NCBI RefSeq assembly: GCF_000832985.1
Contig: NZ_CP009920.1
Span: 3,652,501-3,716,500, forward strand
Direction: 5' to 3'
Source of the DNA: Priestia megaterium NBRC 15308 = ATCC 14581
Lineage (GTDB): Bacteria > Bacillota > Bacilli > Bacillales > Bacillaceae_H
DNA: 64,000 nt
Position numbers and translations under genes: made by a program. Positions within the stretch are counted from its first letter, which is position 1. The number at the start of each line of letters is the position of its first letter. This document shows positions 8,868 through 17,057 of this stretch, piece by piece. Below the pieces are notes generated by a model, which worked only from the letters and a program-made list of their open reading frames with translations, searched no databases and was not told the origin of the DNA.

Positions 8868-9667
8868 GAAGCAGTTTAGATATGTTAATGATGGAAAAGC
8901 AGCAGGCAAAAGCTCTTTATCACGAATACGTAAACAATCGAAGTTATTATGATGAAAAGACGGATGAAGAAAATAAAAATCTTTATTATCAAGATACGCT
9001 CTTTGAAAGAGAAGCCATGCAAACTTTGTTAACGGAAACGCATCAGCATTTGCTAAGTTATTCGCCGCATAAATATGTATATCCATGGGTGGATCTACAG
9101 GAGAATGGGGAGCTGAAAAGTCTATACTCAGGGAAAGGGATGGATCCGTTAGAAACTATACAGCAAGATATTGATCAACTTCAATCGTTTAGTAACTCCT
9201 CTCTTTCAAGCAATGACATACTGCTAAACTGTGAGCACGTTGTCCCGCAATCTTGGTTTGGAAAACACGAGCCTATGAGAGGTGACCTGCATCATTTATT
9301 TGCGTGTGAACCTTCTTGCAACAGCCGAAGAGGTAATTCTTCTTATATTGACTTCGCGGATTATACGCCGGAAGTAAAGCAATCAGATGTGAAAGAAGGA
9401 TGTGGCAAAGCAGAAAAAGGTAAGTTTGAACCTGAATATGGAAAAGGAATTGTGGCTCGATCAACTCTTTATTTTTTAATTCGCTATTATAATAAAATTG
9501 ACTCTTCGCGAGTAGATCTTCCTCTTTTACTAAAATGGCATGAAGAATTTACTGTTTCACTTTATGAAAAACATCGCAATGCAGCAATCTTTGAGTTGCA
9601 AGGCAACCGAAATCCTTTTATCGATTTTCCTGACAAAGCAGGTGCGTTAATGAGTTCTGCTTTCTAA
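8864..9667 (+). CDS. Endonuclease I family nuclease (Bsn/YurI-like)
   Basis: Non-specific nuclease of the endonuclease I family, 267 residues. The His-metal finger core is clear: NCEHVVPQSWF with the catalytic His, RGDLHHLF, and CNSRRGNSSY. B. subtilis Bsn, the closest family I recognise, is secreted, but this protein starts MRSSLDMLMMEKQQ with no signal peptide or membrane segment. Together with its 4-bp overlap with an intracellular protease, this suggests a cytosolic nucleic-acid-degrading role, perhaps nutrient recycling in late growth. Secretion by a non-classical route cannot be excluded. Confidence 0.85.
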   Translation: MRSSLDMLMMEKQQAKALYHEYVNNRSYYDEKTDEENKNLYYQDTLFEREAMQTLLTETHQHLLSYSPHKYVYPWVDLQENGELKSLYSGKGMDPLETIQQDIDQLQSFSNSSLSSNDILLNCEHVVPQSWFGKHEPMRGDLHHLFACEPSCNSRRGNSSYIDFADYTPEVKQSDVKEGCGKAEKGKFEPEYGKGIVARSTLYFLIRYYNKIDSSRVDLPLLLKWHEEFTVSLYEKHRNAAIFELQGNRNPFIDFPDKAGALMSSAF

Positions 9668-9674
9668 AATAGCG

Positions 9675-9711
9675 AAGAGCTCCGCTTCAATTCGAAGCGG
9701 AGCTCTTTTGG
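9675..9711. terminator. Bidirectional terminator between endonuclease and marR genes
   Basis: A 14-bp near-perfect stem (AAGAGCTCCGCTTC and its complement) with a 5-nt loop lies between two converging genes. It has T residues on the + strand (CTTTT) and A residues at its left edge, so it can serve both. Confidence 0.8.
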
Positions 9712-9716
9712 ATAAT

Positions 9717-10178
9717 CTAATATGAAAATCCATATTTATCACTTAAAAGGGCGTCCATTTTATTTAATAAGCGAAAATATTCTTCTTGTTCTTCTACACT
9801 TAGAGCTGCTAGCATATCTTTTAAAAATCCATTTCGCTTCTCTGTAATCATTGAAACAAGTTTCTTTGATTCATCGGTCAATGAAACCCACACGACTCTC
9901 CGGTCTTTTTCGTCTCGCACGCGCTGAATGAGAGATTCTTCTTCCAATTGATTTAATAAGCTAGTTGTAGCGCCCGAGGTTAAGTGAAGTTTATTTGAAA
10001 TATCTGCTACCATATACTTTGTGCCGCTGGCAATGTAGTTTAAGATATAAAATTTAGTGGGTGTTAAGTGATAAGGCTGTGTTTTTAATGTTTCTTCGAC
10101 TAAATGTCGCATATATTGAAAAAAAGATGTGTTAATTTGATAAAGGTGTTCAATTTTTGAATCTAAATTGTTATCCAT
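9717..10178 (-). CDS. MarR-family transcriptional regulator
   Basis: Winged-helix repressor of about 153 residues. The core YILNYIASGTKYMVADISNKLHLTSGATTSLLNQLEEESLIQRVRDEKDRRVVWVSLT is the MarR helix-turn-helix plus wing. The start at 10178 (MDNNLDSK) is preferred because an AAGGAG lies just upstream; a longer frame reaching 10259 lacks a ribosome site. It is divergent from an HlyD/DHA2 efflux operon, the arrangement of the B. subtilis yhbI-yhbJ-yhcA locus. It probably represses that operon and itself through operators in the 280-bp gap. Confidence 0.88.
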   Translation of the reverse strand: MDNNLDSKIEHLYQINTSFFQYMRHLVEETLKTQPYHLTPTKFYILNYIASGTKYMVADISNKLHLTSGATTSLLNQLEEESLIQRVRDEKDRRVVWVSLTDESKKLVSMITEKRNGFLKDMLAALSVEEQEEYFRLLNKMDALLSDKYGFSY

Positions 10179-10311
10179 GCTAGCTTCCATCTCCTTGTAC
10201 ACTACGGACGTATATAAACTAACTCTAAAATAAAATGAAACAATTGTAAAGGATGGCAATGATTATCTTTAACCACCATTATTATTTTTAAATTAATACC
10301 TTTACGAAAAA

Positions 10312-10412
10312 ATATCTTTATGATAAAGTTATTTAGGTGGTTAACCAAATAGATGATTGTAAAGAAACATATCTCATAATAGATGGAGATAATATCTTTA
10401 TGAAAAAGCTAT
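10312..10412. promoter_or_regulatory. Operator region with two repeated MarR-type sites
   Basis: Two 21-bp direct repeats, at 10312-10332 and 10392-10412, match at 18 of 21 positions. The first contains the perfect palindrome CTTTATgATAAAG (10316-10328). Between them is GGTTAACC, and GGTGGTTAAC at 10337 mirrors TTAACCACC at about 10269. The repeats lie in the divergent spacer between marR and the efflux operon and are probable binding sites for the MarR protein. Confidence 0.55.
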
Positions 10413-10457
10413 ATAAAAAAGTAATTTCATTAGTGAAGTATTAAGGAGGAGTAATGA

Positions 10458-11096
10458 ATGTCTAGAAGTCGCTTAATGGTAACAAATTTTATTGGAATCA
10501 TCGTTATTTTAGCTTTATTAATTGGAGGAGGATATTATTACGTTCAAAAATCCAACTATATTACAACGGATAACGCTAAAGTATCTGGAGATGTATACAA
10601 TGTAGTTGCACCTGCAGCAGGTAAAGTAGCAAGCTGGACAGTAGAAGAAGGAAATGATGTATCAAAAGATGCTGAAATTGCTAAGATTCAAGCTGAAAAA
10701 GGCTCTGTAGCTGCTACAGTACCAGCAGATGGAAAAATTATTCAAACAAACGTAAAAGAAAATCAAATGGTTCAAGCTGGACAGCAAATTGCAACCGAAG
10801 TAGATATGAAAGACCTATTTATCGTAGCAAATATTAAAGAAGATCAGCTTAAGGATATTAAAGAAGGCGACGATGTAGATGTAACGGTAGACGGAGACAG
10901 CAGTGCAAAAATCGACGGCAAAGTCGAAGAAATTGGATATGCAACCAATTCACTTTCATCTTTAACATCGAACTCAAGCTCAGATGGAAACTACACAAAA
11001 GTATCTCAAACGGTTCCTGTAAAAATTTCTATTTCTAATTATTCAGAGCATGTACTGCCAGGTATGAACGCCGAAGTAAAAATTTCGAAAGACTAA
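10458..11096 (+). CDS. HlyD/EmrA-like membrane fusion protein (YhbJ-like)
   Basis: Periplasmic-adaptor-type protein of 212 residues with one N-terminal transmembrane helix (about residues 8-28). A short biotinyl-lipoyl/beta-barrel region follows (ITTDNAKVSGDVYNVVAPAAGKV, then VPADGKIIQTNVKENQMVQAGQQIA). It lacks the long coiled-coil hairpin of Gram-negative adaptors, as usual for Firmicutes. The gene is 33 bp upstream of a DHA2 pump and probably partners with it in drug or lipid export. Ribosome site AAGGAGG at 10443. Confidence 0.85.
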   Translation: MSRSRLMVTNFIGIIVILALLIGGGYYYVQKSNYITTDNAKVSGDVYNVVAPAAGKVASWTVEEGNDVSKDAEIAKIQAEKGSVAATVPADGKIIQTNVKENQMVQAGQQIATEVDMKDLFIVANIKEDQLKDIKEGDDVDVTVDGDSSAKIDGKVEEIGYATNSLSSLTSNSSSDGNYTKVSQTVPVKISISNYSEHVLPGMNAEVKISKD

Positions 11097-11129
11097 TTCT
11101 TACTACAACAGTTCAAGAAGGGAGGAAAT

Positions 11130-12755
11130 ATGATGACAGCCAGTATAGAAAACACAAGTGATGGATCCATCAAAAAGCATATTCCGCTATTGATTGTTTT
11201 AATGCTTGGTTTGTTTCTTGCGATATTAAACCAAACGTTACTGAACGTGGCCATCCCGCATTTGATTACTGAGTTTGGCGTAACGGCAAATACAGCTCAG
11301 TGGTTGTTAACTGGATATATGCTTGTGAACGGGGCATTAATTCCGCTTTCAGCTTTTTTAATTGAACGATTTGGTGTGCGTCGCTTGTTCTTATTTGCAA
11401 TGTTTTGTTTTACAGTAGGATCATTGATTTGCGGAATTGCACCTACGTTTTCGATTATGCTTACCGGCCGTTTAATTCAAGCTATTGGCGGAGGTGTCTT
11501 ATCGCCTCTTGTTATGACCATTATTGTGTTTATTTTCCCTCCTCACATGCGAGGAAAAGGGATGGGGATTTTTGGTTTAGCCATGATGTTCGCACCGGCT
11601 ATTGGACCAACGTTATCTGGATGGGTTATTCAAAACTATGATTGGCACATCCTTTTTAACGGCATGGTGCCATTAGGTGCCATTGTATTAATTATTGCTT
11701 TCTTTCAATTAAAAGACATTCAGCCTCCAAAGGATGTAAAAGTTCACATGCCTTCTGTTGTGACATCACTTGCAGGTATGGGATTATTGCTTTACGGATT
11801 TAGTGAAGCTGGAAATGACGGCTGGACGGATTCAGTTGTTCTTTCTACAATCATTGGCGGGGCAGTTCTTTTAATTATATTTGTTCTTCAACAAATTAAA
11901 TCTGAAAAGCCGCTATTGGATATGCGCGTGTTTAAATATAATATTTTTTCACTATCAAATATTATTAGTATTGCGATTACAATCAGTATGTACGCAGGTA
12001 TGTTCTTGCTTCCAATTTACTTGCAAAATATCCGCGGATATTCTGCTTTTGATTCAGGGCTGCTGCTGCTTCCTGGCGCACTTGTTATGCTGGTTATGTC
12101 GCCGATTTCAGGTACATTGTTTGATAAAGTTGGACCTCGTCCGCTAGCAATCGTTGGTATGCTCATTACATCTATTTCAACGTTTGAATTTACGAAGCTG
12201 ACGATGGCTACACCGTTTACTCATATTTTAGCGATTTATATTATCCGCTCGTTCGGTATGTCACTCTTAATGATGCCGATTATGACAGCCGGTTTGAATC
12301 AGCTTCCGCAGCGACTAAGCAGTCACGGAACATCAATGTCTAATACGCTTCGTCAAGTAAGTGGTTCAATTGGTATTAGTTTAATGACGACCATTTTTAC
12401 GAATCGTACAACGTATCATGTAAATGAAATCAGCAGTTCCATGAATACGTCTGATCCATTCTTTATGAACAGCTTTCATTTATTTGTACAAAAGGTAGCT
12501 GCTACTTTGCATTTATCACAAGATGCGGCTCAGCAGCAAGCGCTGACGATTTTATCTGGAAAAATGACGCAGCAAGGTACGATCCAAGGTATTAACGATG
12601 CCTTTTACTGGGCAACAGCAATTTCTGTTATCGGTTTAATTCTAAGTTTCTTCCTTCGTGACGTACGTAAAGATAAAGTAGTCCAAGAAAAGAAATCAGA
12701 AGCTCAAGAGGAAGATATTCGTATGCTTCCAGCTCCTAAAAGTATAAATTCATAA
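11130..12755 (+). CDS. DHA2-family MFS multidrug transporter (EmrB/QacA, YhcA-like)
   Basis: Proton-driven exporter of 541 residues with about 14 transmembrane segments. Motif A (FLIERFGVRRLFL), motif C-like GIFGLAMMFAPAIGPTLSGW and the N-terminal NQTLLNVAIPHL are typical of the DHA2 group. It has tandem ATG starts at 11130 and 11133 behind GGGAGG. It forms an operon with the HlyD-like protein and with a second MarR gene 60 bp downstream. The likely function is drug or toxic-compound efflux; the substrate is unknown. Confidence 0.92.
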   Translation: MMTASIENTSDGSIKKHIPLLIVLMLGLFLAILNQTLLNVAIPHLITEFGVTANTAQWLLTGYMLVNGALIPLSAFLIERFGVRRLFLFAMFCFTVGSLICGIAPTFSIMLTGRLIQAIGGGVLSPLVMTIIVFIFPPHMRGKGMGIFGLAMMFAPAIGPTLSGWVIQNYDWHILFNGMVPLGAIVLIIAFFQLKDIQPPKDVKVHMPSVVTSLAGMGLLLYGFSEAGNDGWTDSVVLSTIIGGAVLLIIFVLQQIKSEKPLLDMRVFKYNIFSLSNIISIAITISMYAGMFLLPIYLQNIRGYSAFDSGLLLLPGALVMLVMSPISGTLFDKVGPRPLAIVGMLITSISTFEFTKLTMATPFTHILAIYIIRSFGMSLLMMPIMTAGLNQLPQRLSSHGTSMSNTLRQVSGSIGISLMTTIFTNRTTYHVNEISSSMNTSDPFFMNSFHLFVQKVAATLHLSQDAAQQQALTILSGKMTQQGTIQGINDAFYWATAISVIGLILSFFLRDVRKDKVVQEKKSEAQEEDIRMLPAPKSINS

Positions 12756-12815
12756 GGTGCTATAGAATCAAAAGTTCCTCATAAAAATGTTGGAGAGAAA
12801 GGGGTGGTGAGGTGG

Positions 12816-13244
12816 ATGGATCCATTGATATTTGGTGAAGAAATTCAAAGAATTTCAATATCTTTAAACAAAAAAGTAATGACAAATGTAAAAAGCCTTT
12901 TACATCATTACGGAATTACCCCTTTTCAATATCATATTTTACTGATTGTTGAACGTGCACGTACAATGCCTGTCACCAAAGTGGCAGACGAGATAAAGGC
13001 GAGCCCAAGTGTTATTACAGCATCGATTACACGTTTGTATGAATTGAATCTTGTGGAGCGCTACCATTCAAAAAGAGATCGGCGTAAAGTTATGGTCGAG
13101 CTTACAAACAAAGGGAAACAAGTGATTCAAGCTGCTGAAAAAGACATGCAGCAAGGGGTTGAAAAACTGTTTGCTTGCTATAAAGAAGAAGAACAGCAGC
13201 AATTTCTCACGCTCTGTCGACAGCTAGATGAACATGTGACTTGA
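12816..13244 (+). CDS. Second MarR-family regulator
   Basis: MarR protein of about 142 residues (FQYHILLIVERARTMPVTKVADEIKASPSVITASITRLYELNLVERYHSKRDRRKVMVEL). Starts at GTG 12804 and ATG 12816 are both in frame. The AAAGGGGTGG stretch suits the ATG best. It is 60 bp after the DHA2 pump with no terminator between them, so it is probably the last gene of the efflux operon. The locus is thus bracketed by two MarR regulators, which may sense different ligands. Confidence 0.85.
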   Translation: MDPLIFGEEIQRISISLNKKVMTNVKSLLHHYGITPFQYHILLIVERARTMPVTKVADEIKASPSVITASITRLYELNLVERYHSKRDRRKVMVELTNKGKQVIQAAEKDMQQGVEKLFACYKEEEQQQFLTLCRQLDEHVT

Positions 13245-13289
13245 ACTTGAGTAGAAAAAAGTATATTGAGTTAAGCGGAGTGAGTGTAA

Positions 13290-13487
13290 ATGAATAAAGA
13301 AATGGTAAAAAACATTCGGAAAAACTACAATATGAATCAGCGAAACTTTGCTCAAGCAGTGAACTGCAGCTTTTCTTTAATTGCACTGGTTGAAGTGGGG
13401 AAGCGAAGAGTAACAAAAAACTTGGAAGACAAAATTAAGCAAGCATTTCAATTGAACGATGATGATTTAAAAACACTGCAAGGTTAA
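13290..13487 (+). CDS. Small XRE-family helix-turn-helix protein
   Basis: A 65-residue protein consisting of one Cro/C1-type HTH domain (MVKNIRKNYNMNQRNFAQAVNCSFSLIALVEVGKRRVTKNLEDKIKQAF). No effector domain is present. The ribosome site is GCGGAGTGAG. It lies 45 bp after the MarR gene and ahead of a shared terminator. Small HTH proteins of this kind may act as local regulators; no target is evident. Confidence 0.72.
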   Translation: MNKEMVKNIRKNYNMNQRNFAQAVNCSFSLIALVEVGKRRVTKNLEDKIKQAFQLNDDDLKTLQG

Positions 13488-13490
13488 TAC

Positions 13491-13527
13491 AAAAAGTAGG
13501 TGTGAAACGAGCGCACCTACTTTTTTT
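13491..13527. terminator. Bidirectional terminator shared by the XRE gene and ytzI
   Basis: AAAAAGTAGGTG pairs with CACCTACTTTTT around an 11-nt loop, with A and T runs on both sides. The right arm overlaps the stop codon of ytzI on the minus strand. Confidence 0.8.
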
Positions 13528-13651
13528 CGTCTTGTTTTTTTGTAAGCGGATCTACCGTATGTTTGTAATCATAAGCTTTCGAAGTAGTAACTATGCATAG
13601 CAGTAAAATAACAAATACAATGATAATAGAGAGTGTAATAATGATGATCAT
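13517..13651 (-). CDS. ytzI: YtzI-family small membrane protein
   Basis: A 44-residue single-pass membrane protein. One hydrophobic helix fills residues 2-22 (MIIIITLSIIIVFVILLLC), followed by TTSKAYDYKHTVDPL, a conserved tail I recognise from YtzI proteins of Bacillus. A ribosome site (AAAGGACG on the minus strand) precedes the ATG at 13651. The role is unknown. It converges with the XRE gene and shares its terminator. Confidence 0.72.
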   Translation of the reverse strand: MIIIITLSIIIVFVILLLCIVTTSKAYDYKHTVDPLTKKQDEKK

Positions 13652-13742
13652 ATAAAACGTCCTTTCTTTTTCTTATTACGTATGCTTTCGGTCTTATTGG
13701 TAAAATTCCTTCTTTCTCCACATAGTGCAGAAACGACAAACG

Positions 13743-13749
13743 CATACTA
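13743..13749 (+). promoter_or_regulatory. Possible forespore-type -10 element
   Basis: CATACTA, the sigma-G/sigma-F-type -10 core, lies 31 bp upstream of the yfhD-like start. No convincing -35 is seen, so this is a weak hint that the small gene is expressed in the forespore. Confidence 0.3.
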
Positions 13750-13779
13750 GTAACAGTCTAGAATAAAGGAGTGTTTATA

Positions 13780-13947
13780 ATGAATGAAAAAGAGTTGAAA
13801 AAACAATTAAAAAAGGTAGCGGATTATCCTGCATCTAAAGCAGATGGAGTAGACGAAGAGTTTTCTCGTGAATTAGCAGACCAAGACGATTTAGAAGCTC
13901 AGGCTAGAGCGAACGCTGCAGATGAGAGACAAAAAAAGCAAAAATAA
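13780..13947 (+). CDS. YfhD-like small acidic protein
   Basis: A 55-residue, highly charged, probably unstructured protein with an AAAGGAG ribosome site. The segment DGVDEEFSRELADQDDLEAQARANAADERQ resembles the conserved part of the Bacillus YfhD family. The function is unknown. The family is found in spore formers, and a CATACTA element upstream hints at forespore expression. The assignment rests on recall of the motif only. Confidence 0.6.
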   Translation: MNEKELKKQLKKVADYPASKADGVDEEFSRELADQDDLEAQARANAADERQKKQK

Positions 13948-13948
13948 A

Positions 13949-14031
13949 GCTGAGATAAAAGTATTTTAGCCCAAGTGAAAAACGACCCACTAATTGAAAT
14001 GTTTGATTAGTGGTTCGTTATTTCTCAGCCT
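13949..14031. terminator. Two-tier hairpin between yfhD-like gene and the siderophore importer
   Basis: An inner stem (CCCACTAAT region 13981-13994 with 14006-14019) is enclosed by an outer GCTGAGA...CTCAGC pairing. It separates converging transcripts and probably terminates both. Confidence 0.6.
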
Positions 14032-14037
14032 CGTTTA

Positions 14038-15045
14038 TTATCTTTTCAAAAGCAAATAAATAAAGTAAGGAGCACCGATTACGGCAGCAATAATTCCTGC
14101 TGGTAGACCGTTAGGATCGGCAATGTTATGTCCTATTGTATCTGCAATCAGCAAAAGCCAGCCGCCAAGTAAAATAGCAACGGGAATAAAAAGCTGGTTT
14201 CTCGGTCCGACTAAGCCTTTGGCAATATGAGGAGCAAGAAGCCCAATAAAGGCAACCCCGCCTGTAACTGAAACTGCGGCTGCCGCTAATGCAACCGCTG
14301 CTAAAAGCAATGTTACACGTTCTTTCTCTATAGCGATGCCGACTCCAATAGCTGCAGCTTCATTTAAGTTAAAAATATTTAATGAATTTGCTTTGTACAA
14401 TATAAAAGGAATCAAGACAAGAAGCCAAGGCAGAAGTGCCCATATAAAAGGCCAGTCTGTCCCCCAAATGTTTCCTGCAATCCATTTAGCAATAAAATCA
14501 ACTTTAGCATGATCAGCTGATGACATAATCACCACCATCATTCCAGAAAGAGCCATCGAAAAACCTACGCCTGTTAAAATAAACTTTACAGGCTGCAGCC
14601 CTTGGCTTTTACTATATGCACAAAGGTAGATAAGGCCAGCTGTAAACAAGGCGCCGATGAACCCTACTAACGGAAGAGCATACACGAAAGAGCCAGCTTC
14701 AATTGGAAAAAATAAAAAGAATACGGCAATTGCGAGGCCTGCTCCCGAATTAATTCCTATAATTCCAGGTTCCGCTAAATCATTGCGCGTAACACCTTGT
14801 AAGATAGCGCCTGATAAAGCTAGAGCCATTCCTGCTAAAAGAGTAATGATAATTCGCGGAAGTCGAATTGAAAAAAGAACAAACTCATCCGCAAAATTCC
14901 CTTTGCCAAAAAGAGTAGGAAACACTTTATTATAAGGAAGGGAGGCATCACCAAGCCCCACTCCTATCACAATCGTTCCAAGAATCAAAACAGTGAGCAG
15001 CATCATAATTATTCGTTGTTTTCTAATAAGGGCTGGGTGGATCAT
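14038..15045 (-). CDS. FecCD-type siderophore ABC permease (YfhA-like)
   Basis: Iron-siderophore importer membrane subunit, 335 residues and about 9-10 transmembrane helices. FecCD signatures include ALALSGAILQGVTRNDLAEPGIIGINSGA and GGVAFIGLLAPHIAKGLVGP near the C-terminus. The start ATGA overlaps the stop of the upstream permease by 4 bp. With the next three genes it forms a Fur-controlled importer resembling B. subtilis YfiY-YfiZ-YfhA (schizokinen/arthrobactin uptake). Schizokinen is a known B. megaterium siderophore, so this substrate is plausible but inferred. Confidence 0.88.
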   Translation of the reverse strand: MIHPALIRKQRIIMMLLTVLILGTIVIGVGLGDASLPYNKVFPTLFGKGNFADEFVLFSIRLPRIIITLLAGMALALSGAILQGVTRNDLAEPGIIGINSGAGLAIAVFFLFFPIEAGSFVYALPLVGFIGALFTAGLIYLCAYSKSQGLQPVKFILTGVGFSMALSGMMVVIMSSADHAKVDFIAKWIAGNIWGTDWPFIWALLPWLLVLIPFILYKANSLNIFNLNEAAAIGVGIAIEKERVTLLLAAVALAAAAVSVTGGVAFIGLLAPHIAKGLVGPRNQLFIPVAILLGGWLLLIADTIGHNIADPNGLPAGIIAAVIGAPYFIYLLLKR

Positions 15046-16052
15046 GAGAATGCTTTTCCTCCTTTACGAACAATGATTAAAAAGAAAGGTAAACCAATCA
15101 TGGATACAACTGCTGCTATTGGTGTTTCATAAGGCGCACTTACGGTTCGGCCCAACGTATCAGCGAGCAGCATAAACGCTGCGCCAGTGATAGCCGACAT
15201 AGGGATAATATAACGATAGTCGGTTCCTACAATTCCTCGTACAATATGAGGAATCATCAAGCCGATAAACACCATGTTTCCGACTAGCGCAACAGAAGCA
15301 CCTGCAAGAAGAACCATGACAACAAATAAAATGGTTTTGACCTTTGTTGTTTGCTGACCTAACCCCACAGCAACTTCTTCATTTAAACTTAAAATAGTAA
15401 GCTGCCGAGAAAGCAAAAGGGCAATGAATATACCTCCGACAATAAAGGGAACAATGATTTGAAGCTGTTCCCAAGAAGTGCCTACCATTCCGCCAGCAGT
15501 CCACATCGATACATCTTTTGAAATTTTAAAATAAATACCGACGCCTTCTCCAATCGCATAAAGAAACGCTGAAACGGCAGCCCCGGCTAGTACAATTCGA
15601 AGCGGAGAAAAACCACCTCTTTTTATAGCAGCAATTCCAAACACCAAAATTGCGCCAACCGCAGCTCCAATAAAGCAAGCAATCGTAATACCTAAATAAT
15701 TTACAGAAGGGATAAAGGCAATGGTTACAGCTAAAGCTGCATTTGCGCCAGAAGTTAAGCCTAAAAGTCCTGGATCTGCAAGAGGATTTTTTGTCATACC
15801 TTGCATAATCGCCCCTGATACTGATAAAGCAGCGCCAACAAAAGCAGCGGCGATTTCACGAGGTAGGCGAATATCTCGGATGATCGAAATCTGTTCGTTT
15901 ACACTGCTTGATGAAAGTGCTAGCCACACATCTTTTATCGATATGTCAGCAGCACCAAAAACCATGGAAAGACCAAACATTACGATGAATACGAGCAGCA
16001 TACCTATTAATTTATATAAGAAAGGAATGAACCGCTGATTGTCTATTTTCAT
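15042..16052 (-). CDS. FecCD-type siderophore ABC permease (YfiZ-like)
   Basis: Second membrane subunit of the importer, 336 residues. Family motifs are ALSVSGAIMQGMTKNPLADPGLLGLTSGA and GNMVFIGLMIPHIVRGIVGTDYR. It would form a heterodimer with the downstream FecCD protein. An 82-bp gap holding a hairpin separates it from the binding-protein gene upstream in transcription. Confidence 0.88.
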   Translation of the reverse strand: MKIDNQRFIPFLYKLIGMLLVFIVMFGLSMVFGAADISIKDVWLALSSSSVNEQISIIRDIRLPREIAAAFVGAALSVSGAIMQGMTKNPLADPGLLGLTSGANAALAVTIAFIPSVNYLGITIACFIGAAVGAILVFGIAAIKRGGFSPLRIVLAGAAVSAFLYAIGEGVGIYFKISKDVSMWTAGGMVGTSWEQLQIIVPFIVGGIFIALLLSRQLTILSLNEEVAVGLGQQTTKVKTILFVVMVLLAGASVALVGNMVFIGLMIPHIVRGIVGTDYRYIIPMSAITGAAFMLLADTLGRTVSAPYETPIAAVVSMIGLPFFLIIVRKGGKAFS

Positions 16053-16098
16053 AAAACACCCATCTTTTCATATAAGAATAAATTTAGTAAAACAAAGT

Positions 16099-16126
16099 AA
16101 GAGGAATTCTAAAAAGAATTCCTCTT
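16099..16126 (-). other. Intra-operon hairpin between binding protein and permeases
   Basis: AAGAGGAATTC and its exact complement form an 11-bp stem with a 6-nt loop and no strong T-tract on the transcribed strand. It may stabilise the upstream mRNA or partially terminate, giving more binding protein than permease. Confidence 0.55.
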
Positions 16127-16133
16127 GAATGAA

Positions 16134-17057
16134 TTACTTGCCAAGAAATTTTTGAGTAAAGAAATCTAGTTGATAATCTAATGTGATTGGATCATTAAAA
16201 TAAAATTCTTTTGCATTTGCTTCAAATACGTGATTATTCTTTACAGCAGGAATATTTTTGTACGTATCTGTTTTCTCAAATGATGTATCTCCATCTTGGT
16301 TTTTGCTGAAGATTAAATAATCTCCGGCATATTCAGGAAGAACTTCTGGCGAAATCGCATAGTATCCATCTTTCAAAGCCATTTTCTTTACTTTCTCTGG
16401 CATTTTTAATTTCATTTCTTGATAAAGAATTTCCGTTCCGCGTCCCCAGTTATCGCCAAACACATACAACTGCTTGTCAAAGTTCTCAATAACTGAAACC
16501 GTGGTATCTTCGCCAATTTTAGCTTTGATGTCAGAACCAGCTTTTGCCGTACGCTTTTTAAAATCGTTTACCCATGACTGTGCTTCTTTTTCTTTATTTA
16601 ATAGTTTTCCGATTTCTACATGCTGAGTAAGGTAATCTACTTTATCGTATGTATACGTAACGGTAGGAGCAATTTTTTTCAATTTATCAACGTTTTTTGT
16701 AGTAGATAAGCCAATAATTAGGTCGGGCTTTAATTTAATGATCTTTTCTAAATTTTCATCTGATACTTCTTCAACGCCTTTTAATTTCTTTTCAAAGCGG
16801 GGATTCATTTTAGACCACGAATCAACTCCGACAATATTGACACCTAACGACATGACGTTACCTGCGTAAGAGCCTAACACTACGACACGTTTCGGGTTAG
16901 CCGGAACTTTTACAGGACCGTCTTCAGATTGATATGTGATTGTCTTGGATCCGCTGTTTCCTTTATTAGAATCGTTTTTGCTTTCAGTTGAACCGCTGCT
17001 GCAGGCACTAATAAGTAGTACGAATATGAGCATGAATGGAAGCAGTAATTTTTTCAT
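16134..17057 (-). CDS. Siderophore-binding lipoprotein
   Basis: Extracytoplasmic substrate-binding protein of 307 residues, anchored as a lipoprotein: signal peptide MKKLLLPFMLIFVLLISAC with the lipobox Cys in LISAC. The TroA/FepB-type fold is indicated by VPANPKRVVVLGSYAGNVMSLGV and EKIIKLKPDLIIGLS. It captures a ferric siderophore for the two FecCD permeases. Its start directly abuts the ATPase stop upstream in transcription. YfiY-like by context; schizokinen is the inferred ligand. Confidence 0.88.
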   Translation of the reverse strand: MKKLLLPFMLIFVLLISACSSGSTESKNDSNKGNSGSKTITYQSEDGPVKVPANPKRVVVLGSYAGNVMSLGVNIVGVDSWSKMNPRFEKKLKGVEEVSDENLEKIIKLKPDLIIGLSTTKNVDKLKKIAPTVTYTYDKVDYLTQHVEIGKLLNKEKEAQSWVNDFKKRTAKAGSDIKAKIGEDTTVSVIENFDKQLYVFGDNWGRGTEILYQEMKLKMPEKVKKMALKDGYYAISPEVLPEYAGDYLIFSKNQDGDTSFEKTDTYKNIPAVKNNHVFEANAKEFYFNDPITLDYQLDFFTQKFLGK

